The notes under the pieces were generated by a model, which was not told the origin of the DNA, made no database searches, and worked only from the letters and a program-made list of their open reading frames with translations. A stretch of DNA of 64,000 nucleotides from contig JH720363.1 in the NCBI GenBank assembly GCA_000231825.2, positions 352,492 through 416,491 of the forward strand. Reading direction: 5' to 3'. Shown here piece by piece: positions 36,715 to 49,100 of this stretch. This stretch comes from Tetrahymena elliotti 4EA. Taxonomy: Eukaryota; Ciliophora; Oligohymenophorea; Hymenostomatida; Tetrahymenidae. Position numbers and translations under genes: made by a program. Each line of letters opens with the position of its first letter. The stretch's first letter is position 1.

Positions 36715-37968
36715 TGATTTATTATTAAGTATAGAAATATTAGTTAAACTAGTGTTATTTTTTATATTGTAATTTTGTTTATTTTGTTATGAATTAATTT
36801 AATTATTAAATTCTGAGCTTGAATTATCTGATATTTTAATTGATTTACTTGGAATTGAAGAATTAAATCTGATTAAAAAAATTTGGTTTTTTCTCTCTTT
36901 TCTATATCCTTTGCGAAAATTTTTAATAATATAAAAAAGTAAATTCTTTCTAACTTTTGTCTATCCCTAAAAATATTCTAAATCTACTCTATCTATATTT
37001 ACCTTACTTACAAAACGCAAATCTATTTCAAACAAGAAACGAAATTTTAGTTTATTTAGTGATGAAAATAAGCTAGAAAATGTTTTAATATTTAATCTAT
37101 TATAAATACTCTTTTTATGATCATTTTATGACTTTGGTTTTTATTAGTTTTCAAATTTTTTGATAAATTAATTAATCATACCCAAAATCCATTTTAGACA
37201 AATATAGAAAAATAAATTATCAGAATTCCTTGAAAACTTACATTTCATCTAAAATATATTTACCAATCTTTATTTTTAAATTAAGTCTTTAATAGTATAC
37301 CTTTCTTACATTAAAAATAATCTAAATACCTAGATAATAATGACTGGATATCTTAATATATAACCCATTTATTTTATATTGCTTTTTTTTTTGTATATAC
37401 ATTTTGCTCAAAGTAGATGCTTCATAAAATACACATAAAAGATAATCATTTCTAATTTAATCAATTATAAATAAATATCTTTTAATTAAATAGACAAATT
37501 AAATTCATCTTAAAATCTTTATTTAATTTTCTTTGGTTTTACAAAGTAAAATCTTTTCAATGTAATCTCTATCATAATTTAACTAATTTATTCAACAATT
37601 TAAAAAAAAGAGTCTGCATTTTAAAAATGAATTTTTAATCTACTTTTAATTTAGTTGAAATCATAACAAAGCACATTTTATTACGCANNNNNNNNNNNNN
37701 NNNNNNNNNNNNNNNNNNNNNNNNNNNNNNNNNNNNNNNNNNNNNNNNNNNNNNNNNNNNNNNNNNNNNNNNNNNNNNNNNNNNNNNNNNNNNNNNNNNN
37801 NNNNNNNNNNNNNNNNNNNNNNNNNNNNNNNNNNNNCCAAAAATTTTTAAAATCCAATCATAAGAAATCAATTTTTCTAAAAAAACATACAATTTTACAT
37901 TTAATATAAAAGTTGAAAATATTATTTTCTAATTATTATTAAATAAATAATATAAAAAGAATATCTGA
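36715..37968. other. intergenic region with assembly gap
   Basis: About 1.25 kb between tubulin-like genes A and B, including 149 unknown bases (37688-37836). The known parts are AT-rich and lack a convincing frame. The gap lies 132 bp beyond the 3' end of gene B, so neither CDS is affected. Confidence 0.7.
37688..37836. other. assembly gap (run of N)
   Basis: 149 consecutive N. Any open frame crossing it is meaningless. Confidence 1.
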
Positions 37969-39354
37969 TCAGCTAGTAAACCCTATAGAGACAAATTGAT
38001 CAGAAATATCTTTAAAAGTTAATTCTTTGTCTTTTTCATTATCTTTTTCTTATTCATCAGTACTGTCTTAATATTAATAAATATCATCTTAATACTAACT
38101 ATACAAATCTAATATGTCAGTTAAATATGATTGAGCTTCAGTAAATTCCATTTCTTCAGTATCTCCAAATCCATAATGTATAAATGCCTTTCTTCTAAAC
38201 ATTACTGAAAAATTCTAAAGTTGAATTTATAAATTTTCTGTTACTGATGTTCCATTTTCAAGCTTTAAAGCAGTATTTGTTAATCCCTTATTAAATGTTT
38301 CATTACACTAATACACTTTTTGATTATCTGGGATATAGTATTATTTTTTTGATAGTTAATCAATAATTTCTTCCATGATTTCTTACTCACATAAATGTAT
38401 ACCTCTAAATATATATACACCTGCAAAATCTATTAATTTATCTTAGTTCACATTATGATTTACAAAATTTTTATTTTTTAAAAGCATTTAAACCATTTCT
38501 TTTGTGGTTAAAGACCTATTTAATTTATATTTATTATTAATTAAAGGAGCTACTCCTGTGTTCAGAAATTAAAGCTAAGGAAAAGGTACCATGTTGGTAG
38601 CCAATTTTCTCATGGTATTATAAATTTATGAAGGAAATCTCCATTAAGCAGTAGTCCCAGATAAACACATCTAAATTATTTTATTTAATTCAAAATGGTT
38701 TATTGAAGAACATCCTATTATATCTTTATTAATATTATATAAAGACCTATTATCATAACAAAAGCATAAATCCTAATTTTCTATCAAACCAGGCAAACTT
38801 AATACACAATTATAAGGCTCTACCACTGTGTTACTTACATAACTAGAAGGAAATATACAAAAATTAGTAATTATTTAATTTGGATATTCCTCTCTTATTT
38901 TACATTATATTGTGTCTCCAAATCCACTTCCCATTCCTCCTCCTAAACTGCGCATTAGTTGAAACCCTTGTAAAGAGTCACAATTTTCTACTAAAAGCCT
39001 GATTTATTCAACTACTGAATCAATTAAATCATAAAATTGTCTACCTTTTCCAAAGCAATTACCTGCACTACATTAATCTATTTAAAAGCAGTCACTATAA
39101 AAAAGATTCCTCATTTGAGAAGCAGAAATTTAACCTACAGTCTATGGATCTCCATCAATTAATAAACTCCTTGCCTTGTATCTATTGTCTTTTTATTCAT
39201 CAAAATAAACATTGATAAATTCTTTTTAATAGTCACTCATATTATTAGTATACCCATCTTAATCTATAGAATGTTCTAGGCAAAGGGATTCCCAAAAGCA
39301 TTTACCCATTTAATTACCTCCTTATCCAATTTATAAATTTACTATTTCTCTCAT
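37969..39354 (-). CDS. highly divergent beta-tubulin-like protein B
   Basis: Single exon, 461 residues (start 39354, TGA 37971-37969, frame verified). The tubulin fold is recognisable end to end: MREIV, GQGGNQMGKCFWE, LQGFQLMRSLGGG, VVEPYNCVLSLP, WRFPSQI, MRKLATNMVPFPQL, MFRRKAFIHYGFGDTEEMEFTEAQ. Key GTP-site residues have changed. T1 lost its Cys (QCGNQ to QGGNQ). The T3 DLEPG became DGDPQ. The T4 loop GGGTGSG became GGGMGSG. VIDNEAL became CYDNRSL. The tail has scattered acidic and Gln residues but no glycylation-type motif. The frame is intact and introns are absent, so it is not an obvious pseudogene. It shares LMRSLGGG and RFPSQI with gene C, so B and C appear to be the younger duplicate pair. 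Weakened or altered nucleotide binding is an inference. Confidence 0.92.
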
Positions 39355-39919
39355 TATAAAAACTGAAAATGTACTTACTTTAATTAATTATACTATCAAA
39401 ATTAATTAGATTTACTATTTATCTTAAAGATCGAAGACACTATTTCACCATGAAATTAATGAATTAAATTGGATGCAATTTTTAGTAATCAAGCATTTTA
39501 TTACTAAATACTACAAAACAAAAGTATATTCTCATATTGAAAATTTAAAGAAAAATTGTTATTTAAGAAACAAAATACTTCTTAAATTAGGACTTCATTT
39601 CTTATAGTGAATGAATAGACCAAAAAAATTTACAGGATTTGGATTTTTAAGTTTTTCATAAATTAAAACTAACCAAAAAAATTTTCCAAAGCAGATTTTA
39701 CACTTAAATCCTAATATCAACAAACCCTATTCCAGAATCTAAAAACACACTCTACAATTTTATAAAATAAGTAAGTAATGAATAATTGACTTAAAGATAA
39801 TAAAATTATAAATTATAAAAACAAAATAAGATACAATAATTAACTACCTATAAATTGAATATTAATATTTGATGATAATTTTTTAAGATAAACTAAATAA
39901 ATATTTTGGATTGTGTATG
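39355..39919. other. intergenic region between tubulin-like genes B and C
   Basis: About 565 bp of AT-rich DNA holding the promoter of gene B and the 3' end of gene C. No motif was recognised. Confidence 0.6.
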
Positions 39920-41296
39920 TCAGAAATTAAGAGATGTAAAGCAGGTGGAGTCTTACTCAAATTATGTTAAATTATTATTTCTATTGGTATCTTCTGAAAT
40001 GTAGGGATATCTTTAGCAATTTTCTAATTCATTATAATAAGAAATAATATCTTCTAAATTAGCTTAAGCTTCTACAAACTCCATTTCATCGATGCAAATA
40101 AAATTAAATAAAAATTGTTTTCTTTTAAATAAACTTTTGAAATTTTCTAGTTAAGATTCTAGCATTTCTTTGACTGAGGATCCACTTGAGATTTTCAAAG
40201 CAGTTTATGTAGGTAGGTTATGAAATGTTTAACTAATTTAAATAATCTATTTGTTATCAGGAATCTAATATGTTTACTTATTTAATTAGTCTTTATTTTC
40301 CAGCTTAATTTTTTCAATAACTTCATTTTAAATATAATCAGAACATCTAAATACATAATTACTTGAAAATTCTACTGATTATTTTATATTAAAACTATGA
40401 TTCATGAAATTTCTATTATTTTCTAAAATTTAACTCATTTCTAATAAGCTCATTTCCTTCTATACATTGTAATCTTTATGATACAAAGGTGCAAGACCAA
40501 TATTTATGTAGTTTAAATTATTATAAGGTATTAAATTCATCCCAAATTTTCTCATATCATTTGAGATTTAAGAAGGAAATCTCCATAACGAAGTAACTCC
40601 AGAAATTGTTTGCTTTATAATTGAATTTAGATCATTTAAAGAAGGAGTGCTATTACCTTTAATTTTAAATTAAATATCATATAAAGCTCTATTATGAAAA
40701 CTGAAGCAAAATCCTTAGTTTTCATGTAAATCAGGGAGGGATAAAACTGTATTATAAGGCTCTACAATAATATCATTAACTCCTGGAGTTGGAAATATGC
40801 AGAAATTGGATATTATCTTATTTGGATATGTCTCTTTTAACTATTAAAAAATTAAATTTCCTAGTCCACTTCCTGTTCCTCCTCCTAAACTACGCATTAA
40901 CTAAAATCCTTACAAACTATCAGATTACTCTGTCAATAATCTTACTGTTTCTTAAATTTAATCTTACAAATCAAGCTCATAATACCCTTTGCTGTAGGAT
41001 TTACCAGCAGAAGAATCACCAAATAAGAAATTAGATTAATTAAATAGATTTTTTAAATAAAATTCTGAAAACCTATTCATATCATCAGGATCAGAGTCTA
41101 CTTAAACAGATCTAGCTTAATAATTTCCAGTTGATCTTTCACAAAAATAAACATCAAGCTATTCTTTTTAATAATCACTAGAATTATCTGAATTTCCATA
41201 ATAATCTAATTAATGTTCAATTTATAGTGATTCCCAAAAATCTAATCCTATTTTATTCCCTCCATTTCCTATTTGGATATTTACTATCTCTCTCAT
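39920..41296 (-). CDS. highly divergent beta-tubulin-like protein C
   Basis: Single exon, 458 residues (start 41296, TGA 39922-39920, frame verified). It begins MREIVNIQIGNGGNKIG, so the usual QCGNQ is NGGNK, changing both the Cys and the flanking Gln residues. The T3 region is VDSDPDD instead of MDLEPG. T4 is intact (GGGTGSGLGN), T5 reads VEPYNTVLSLP, and the guanine-contact segment VIDNEAL is SFHNRAL. RFPSQISNDMRKFGMN and FKRKQFLFNFICIDEMEF correspond to the T7/H8 region and the late conserved block. The C-terminus ends in an Asn/Cys-containing stretch with no glutamate-rich tail. It is closest to gene B among the three. Cellular role unknown; possibilities are a developmentally restricted tubulin or a non-polymerising regulator. 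Confidence 0.92.
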
Positions 41297-41790
41297 TAAG
41301 ATTAAATTCTCTTTACACTTAAAATAAATACACTTAATTAAAGGCTGATATTTTCTTTTATATCTTATCCTAAATATTTATACTAATTTACCTAATATAA
41401 TCTGAATCAATTTTAACTAACATTATTTCAAAAAATAATAAAAGACCAATAATTTTTCTTATAAAAAAATATTTTTATTATAAAAATAATCTATTCTAAA
41501 AAATAAACATTGCATTAGCTTTAAAGATAAAGAAATAAATTTACTGCTTTATTTTTTTATTTAATTTTTTTAAAACTTATTTTGTATTAAAATTTTTGTT
41601 TTTAATCAAATTGAAAAATTGATTTTATATAATATATGGTGTGTGTATAAATTTAATATAAAGTATTATGTAAGGTTGCACAATAGTTTTATATAATAGT
41701 AAATATAAATCTTCTTTAAAGATGAGCATCTGCTTTTTATAAATCTTTTATATAATATAGTAGTAGTAGAAGAGTATAAGCAGTAAGAAA
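41297..41790. other. intergenic region
   Basis: About 490 bp between the start of tubulin-like gene C and the stop of the patatin gene, both on the minus strand. It is AT-rich; nothing else was recognised. Confidence 0.55.
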
Positions 41791-44700
41791 TCAATCAGAG
41801 AGTAACAAGTTAATTAACTTTTCAAAAGCTTCTTACTTATTTTCTATAGCTAAGTGAAGAGTATCAACTTAGTGATAATTAAAAATAGGTCCGTAAACAT
41901 TAGAGTAAGGTAAATTTTTAGACATCTTGTCATAAAGGAAAGCTTTAATATTTTAACGAATAGAAATCCACTAGATATTAGAAAGGCATTTTTTCATTCT
42001 TTCTGGTATTTCGTTGTCAGTTTTAGGGAGGAAAAGGTCTGTTTATAATAGAACACTCAATAAATAAACAAATGAAGCTATTTCACCATTTGCTGCGGCA
42101 AAATGTAATGAATTCCAATTATTAATAGATTCTTTTAAAATGATCTCTTTTTTTTGATTTTGGTCTTTATCTTTTAAGATTTTTTTGATTGAGGGAATAT
42201 GACCAATAGCTGATGCACGGTTTAGTAATTGATGTTCTTCCAACTCTGTTTTGGAGATGTACCACTTAATACAATTGAGCATACTTTTAGGCTCAATAAC
42301 TATTTATGATTTGTCTTTGAAAGTGAAATTCATTAAACTGTTCTTCCATTTTTCTTCATTTTCTTCATTTAAAGCAGCTTCTATTTCTTCATAGGAGTCT
42401 TTATAGCTGTAATATCTTGGCATAATTTGAATGCTAGGGTCTTCAATTAAAACTTATACTTTTTTATCAAGGACAACTTCACAAATCATCTTAAAAACAT
42501 TATTTTAATTGCTATGGTTTATCCAGTTTACACCAATTGTCTTTAGTTTATTAACTGCATCTGCAGTAACTGAATCTAAGCTGATTGCTTGTCCACTATA
42601 ATCAGGCTCAAGTCTAATGTAGTTTTCTTTCAAAGAGTTTTTTGTTTCTACTAAACTATGATCTAAATTTAAGTTTGCCATAGCAAAGTATTGTTCGTAA
42701 TATGTTTCTGGGTTAGTCATTCCTTTCAAAGTGTTTACCAATCCTAAAATAGCTGTTCTAGCATGTTCTAATCCATCTACATAAATTAAGAAATAAGATT
42801 TTAATTTATTATAAATAAATAATCAATTACTGCTTGAAGAGGCTATTTCCTTAGGAGCGTTACCAAGACTGAGCATCTTAATGTTTTATTTCTAATTTAT
42901 AAAGAAAAAATTAATTTAAATGTTTTATTAGCCATTTTAGTTTGCTTACTTTATATCCTCTTCCTAAAAGATAAGTTGTGACTAGAATATCAACATTATT
43001 AAATAAGAAACCTCCGTCAACAAAAGGTGATCCATTAATAACAGTAGCAGCAAAGAATGGATAAGCTGCAGAACTTGCTCTTGCTATGTCTCTTACCTTT
43101 ACAGATGAGTAACTAGTATCTATTTCAAGCTATGGATGAATTCCAATTATATTTTGTTTTCCACATAGATTATTTAGCTTAGTAAAAACAACTGGGATTA
43201 ATTCATTATTTAGAATCTCACAACTATTAATTTGTTTTAAATGTTTAATGTAAGAAAAATATTAGAAATATATTACCTTGTAATTAGAACATTAGAGTTT
43301 AGTTAATCAATCTACATATCGTTAAAGAAATCAAATAACTCTGACTCTATTCCTTACTTATCATAGAGAGGATACTTAAATAAAGAATCATCTCCATCAG
43401 GCTTAACCCCAATCAAATAGCGGATGTAATTACGAGTAGAAAAGATATGATTTTTAGTACTTCCAATGAATTTATAAAGTAGACTCTATGCAGAATGACC
43501 TGATGCTAATGCTAATGAGATGATACCACCAATGGAAGTACCTCCAAAGAATTCAAAAATTTCAGAGCATTTCTTTTTGGTTTAGGTTTCTAACTCTGTT
43601 AAAAATATAAGCTAGATAACACCTCTAATACCACCTCCGTCAAGACATAAACATGAAATTTTCTAATCATGTTTAATTACTGCACTTTCATTAAACTCTC
43701 CTTAACATAGAAGAGATGAATGCTTTTCTCTTACATAATCAGGAATTTTTATATCAACTTATGGACGTAGAGAATATAGCTAAATCAAAAGAATACTTTT
43801 TGATTCTTCAGGAATCACAAGCATTTCTATTTCATTCATAAGTTCTTCAAAAGTTAAATCTAATGATTTTATGACTAATCTTTCAATAGGATTTTGTCTT
43901 AGATTTATAACTTTTTCACATTCTTCTTGCAATGATTCCAACTCCTCAAATTCACTGTTTTGATCTGCATATACTCTCTTAAGAACTTAGATAGAGATCC
44001 AGCTTTCAGCATAAAGCTAGCATTTCATTTTTAATTTCATCTTGGTTGTTTCAAAGTTGAAATCTTGATAAAATTCTTCTTGAGTTTATGATAAGACAAG
44101 TTCATGATCACAGTGGAATTAAACTTAATCAGAGCTGTTTTACTTACGGATGCGAGATTATTTCATAATTTTGTTAATTCTGTGTTCCCAGTCATCTTTA
44201 TGCACCTTATGAACAGTAATATTATGTCCTTCAATAAGCATCTCAATTTTTCCTGTGTCTTTCAAAGAAGCAGCTGCTACAATATCAAATAAGTGCTCAT
44301 CAATAAATCTAATATACTCCTATTTATGCCTTAGTTTTTAAAAATATTAATTTAAATATTTTACAAAAGAAATAAAGAATGAAAATTATTCATTTAGAAA
44401 TTAAAGAAGAAAAAGAAAAAAAATGGAATTTGATCAGTTAAGAAAAAATACTTTGTCTAATTATTTTGAAAAAGGAAAATTATTAAATTTTGATAAGAAA
44501 GCCTGATGATTTGATTGAATTGCTATGGCGAATGATCGATTATTGATCAATTCAATCAAAAAATAAAGAAAGAAGAGCTGTATTATTAAAAGAAAGTTGT
44601 TAACTTACTTTTATAAATTGGATGGGAGTTAATCTAAGTTAATACTGAAAGAAGGAGAGAGATAATCACAGCATAGCTTGACAATATATGCCCCGGTAAA

Positions 44701-45222
44701 GTTGAATTCATTAATGGTTTTGTGAATAGAGTTGATAATTTCTATGAAAACAGAATTCATGTTTGATTGTGAGGTATTTTATATGTTCGAAAGCTTATCG
44801 ACAAAGTAGGAATAGTAAGGCTAGAATGATACAATTAAATCATCTCTAATTTATTTGTGAATTTCCTCAGAGTAATGCTCTAGACTGATGTTAGAAGCTG
44901 TCTTGCATACTTCATTAAGTAGATTCATTTCTTAACTTTTTTTAATCATTACCCAATTTTCTTCCACAACCTCTACCTTTATCTACTTAGCCTCTAAGAC
45001 AATATCAGGATCATCATTTTCATTTTCACTAACATATTTAGAACCATTATTAATCAATTCAAAGCCGCATTCAGTCATTAACTCTATATCATAGTTTTTT
45101 AGATCAGGAAAAAGTTACCTTGCTCTTAATTTTAGCATAGCAGGTAAGTCGACATCTCCTTCTCCTTTTGTTTCTATCTCTATTTACTCAAGTTAATCTA
45201 AGTATTAGATTACGAATTTCAT
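41791..45222 (-). CDS. patatin-like phospholipase with C-terminal ankyrin-like repeats
   Basis: Minus-strand multi-exon gene from ATG at 45222 to TGA at 41793-41791. The N-terminal part starts MKFVIQYLDQLEQIEIETKG and contains acidic and hydrophobic helices I cannot assign. The patatin domain follows: LDGGGIRGV near 43640 (oxyanion hole), GTSIGGI near 43540 (the nucleophile serine in G-x-S-x-G) and NGSPFVDGGFLFNN near 43020 (the catalytic aspartate in DGG). The catalytic dyad is complete. Downstream are ankyrin-like helices: NRASAIGHIPSIKKIL, NNWNSLHFAAANGEIASFVY and DTLHLAIENKQEAFEKLINL. Introns are seen at about 44335-44607, 43210-43275, 42900-42955 and 42780-42830. The family hydrolyses acyl chains from phospholipids. 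In animal iPLA2-beta the ankyrin repeats precede the patatin domain; here the order is reversed. It is likely cytosolic or membrane-peripheral, as no signal peptide is visible. Confidence 0.9.
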
Positions 45223-46168
45223 ATTGATTTTCAATTAGAATTTAAATTTTTAATATTATGTTTTGTTTATTATTAATTATGAATGCTTTTTGCTACCTTT
45301 TAATTAATAAAAGACAATTCATTTAAAATAAGTGTATTTTCTTAATAAGCACCATATGTGTTCAAATGGTTCCTCTCATTCCAAAATTTTACTCCAGTCT
45401 GAAAGAAGAATAGAAAAAAATTCATAATAAACTTATTAATTACAAGCAATTTTTACTTCCTATTCTGGCGCTCATTCAATTTCAATAAGAAAATAATACA
45501 AAATATCAATAAATATTATCAAATAACATATTGTATTGAAGGTTTTATAAGTCTATTAAAAAAGAGATCACCGAAGTATAGTTTAAAGAAATTTCTTTCG
45601 AATAAAAGAAATTCTGTATATTAATCCAACGCGTAATTTCTAAAAATAGATAAAAAACTAATTTAATTTAAAAGTAGTAATACTTTTTTAACTTGTCATT
45701 TACATTTTTCATTGAATAGTAATTATTTTAAAATCATCTTGACTTTTACTTAACTTAAACACCACTTTTATTAAGTATCAAGTAATATCCTAGTATTTTG
45801 GTTTGATTTGAAAGAAAATTCAAATTTAAATAATTTATTCATAAACTTTTTATTAAAATAAATTTAAATTTAATTGAATTAAGATGATGTTTCAGAGTAG
45901 AAAAAATAAATTGGAGTATAATTTATTATAAAACAATTATTAAAAGAGTCAAGACTATTTAAAATTTTTGAACACTTATTTATTAGATAAATAGATGATA
46001 TTAATATATGAAATCATTTAATTATACAACCTGGATTTACTCAATTATGAAAACAAAGAAATATACATTTTAGTGAAAGTTAAGAGATAATGTAATATAA
46101 TAATATTTATATATTCCAAAATATTTAATTAGTTAAATTGATAGAGTTTTTTTATATAAACTAAATAT
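45223..46168. other. intergenic region
   Basis: About 945 bp between two minus-strand genes. It is AT-rich with no convincing frame; it presumably holds the patatin promoter and the 3' UTR of the coiled-coil gene. Confidence 0.55.
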
Positions 46169-49100
46169 TCAGTTACTGTAAGTATTAACTGATTCTTAGC
46201 CTTGTAAGATAGCTATAAATAGTGTGTATATTTGTTTGAGTGTTTAGTAGTTATCACATAAACACTCAATTCTTCCAGTTTACTTAACTTCAAAAGCAAA
46301 AGGGTAATACACAGCTTCTAAAAATTTCTTAACACTTCTTTTCTCTAGCATCTTATTATTTGGGTTCATTGTTTAGTATTTTATTATTTCAAGTGTTACT
46401 GGATGGATGAAAATATTAGTAAAATCTTTGATTTTTATTGACAAATCAACAACTAAATTTTTTTGATTGTAGAAAACTAATTCATCGTTTACTAATGAGA
46501 GCTTTCTTACTCCATAACCACATATTTAAGGATGCTTCTTTTAGGTTAAAGGGTCGAATATTTATTATTTGACAAGATTACCTTGGTTTACTTAGAACAT
46601 TTTGTAAATTTATATACCACCGTTACTTTCTTTAAAGTGTTCTAATATGTTTGAGATTATAGATTAATCAATCAAAGTATTGTGTATTTTGAGTTTATAA
46701 GACAAGCTACTTGCATACTTATTATTGCTATATTCAGCAAACTCACATCCTTCATATTCGTTTTATTAAGGTGAAGAATTATTATTATTATTGTTGTAAT
46801 TTTGTTAAGTTCCTTTACTGAACATAGAATTTCCAAACTATTATTAAAGTAAAGAGTTATTATTACAAAATGCCTAATGTTATTTAGTAGCAGTCAGAGA
46901 AGAATTTGTTCTATTATGCTTATGAGCTGTTCCTTCAATATCTGAAAGGTTTAGACTTTGGTCATTGTGAATAACCTCTCCCCTTACATTAGCTAAGGCA
47001 TGTGAAGAAGATGAAGATGATTAAAAAGAATTAGCAGGAATGAAGCTACCGGAGATTTAATTATAAAATAATTAAGACTAGTTACCTTCAATAGGAGTGT
47101 CATATTTACTGTATAAAATTTAAGTATGATGTATATTTTAATTTATTATTATAATTTCTTTTTCAATTTCATTTAATTATTGAACCCCATTCTAGAGAAG
47201 ATTTTCTTATTCCTCTTTCAAATCATCCATTTTTTTCTATAAGAGCTTAAGTTTTGCAATAGGAGTTAATGTTTCTTAAGTAAAAAAGAAATTCAAAGCT
47301 GGAGTAAACTCATTCAAAGGAACCTATTATTGGATTAAAATATAACTCTCTAGTTTTCTAATAAAATTTTCAGTTTTATCATCAAAGAAACGATGATAGA
47401 TTTGAGTTAATTTCTCAGCATGATCTTTTTGCATTCCATTTAGATGAAGCAATTCATTTGTCTAAAATTTTGTTTAGTATTCGAGTTATTAGATCTAAGA
47501 GTTCTCCTTTTCTGAATTAGCTATTATTTCTTTGATATGTCTATTATTTATGTCTTTCTAAACTTTTATTTAGCACATTCTGATAAAAATTTTGTCAACT
47601 TAGTTTTTCTTTTCATACTATGCTTAATAGTGAGCACTTTGACTTTTATTTTCTCCTTGTTTCCTATTGATAAAAGAAGTTGAAGGAGATGGTGAAAGAG
47701 AACGCTAACTTCCACAATTTTGATTTGTCTTGGAGGCAGACTTGTTGAAGAAACTTTAATTATTAGAATTACTTCTTGCAGTTAGAACATTCATTTATTT
47801 ATTATTATTATTGTTGTTGAATGAAGTAGTTGTAATATGACTATTATTAAGAACTTAACTAGATTAATTTATCTAACTAATATTGTTGTTGTTATTAAAA
47901 TTATTAACAGCTGTATAATTTAAGTGTGAATCATTAAGAGCTGTTATGAGATATTAATTGTTGGTCTAAGTAATCTTAGTTTTATTTAAATAGCCTGTTG
48001 TGTCATCGAAAATATATGAATCATCACAATTTGATCTCTTTGTTTAAGGATTTCCATAATTCATTCTATCAGTTATAAATCCTTAATTTCCAGATTAATT
48101 TTCTGTTGTAAAGAATGGAATTGTGTTTTATTCTTACTTTTCAATTTCACATAAAAGTTCTTTATTTCTGTTTTTCATTTAATCTAATTTAGCCATGACT
48201 ATGAGTTTTTCATTTTAAATTTAAGCTAGCTGTTCATTCTTCTCGTCTGTTTTATACTTCAAATTGCAAAATATTTTTTGTTCATCAAAATCTCTTTAAA
48301 AAGATTGCTTCTTAATAGAAAGACATTCTGTAATCCTATTTTATAGTAAAACTACTAATTCGCTTTGTTTGCAATTAGCAACCATTCTACTAAAAAGAGA
48401 GTTTAAGTCAAGCATCCTTTCTAAAATCTATCCACATCTACTATTTTTAGCCTCTGACTAAATGTTTGACAAAAGTTATTTTTTGGTATTTACAAATGAC
48501 TACTCTGGTTCTCCTTTATATTGTAGCTAATTATACTTTTTGAAGTAGCTTTAAAGTTCATCAATTAAGATTGATTAGAAAGATTTAGCCAAGTTCATCA
48601 TTTTATTTTAAAAGATATTTATTTAGTCACTTTCTAATAAATAACTCTCTTCACAAATAACAGTACTCATACTTTTTCCATCATATAAAAACTCTATTTC
48701 TTCATATGCTGTTTTTCCTAAATCACTGAGTGCAGATTTTATGAATTCTTTGCATGTCAACTCACCTACTTTTTCCTAAAATAAATAAATTTAGTATCAA
48801 TTTAATCTAATTCATATATTTTTAAATCTTTATTGATAAATAAAATGGTATGTTTTTTAATTTAATTTAATAATTTATTATTATGAAGAAAAAATAAATT
48901 AATTTTCAGTTAATATTATCTAAATCTCTTTTTATTAAATAAAATAATTATTTTTAGTCAAAATATGTAAATAAACTAAAATACCTTTGGAGTAATTGAT
49001 TATTCTTATACTGATATGAGTTCTTTAGCTTGATTTACTTCTTATTGAATTTCTTTTTCTATGGCTCTAGATTGAGTGTCAAGATTGTTGTAGTTTTATT

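Noticed and set aside
37635..37892. Open frame crossing the assembly gap
   Set aside because: Mostly unknown bases; openness is an artefact of the N run.
37969..41296. Tubulin-like genes B and C as pseudogenes full of stop codons
   Set aside because: The apparent stops are TAA/TAG, which code for Gln here. Each frame is intact from ATG to a single TGA and has the expected length.
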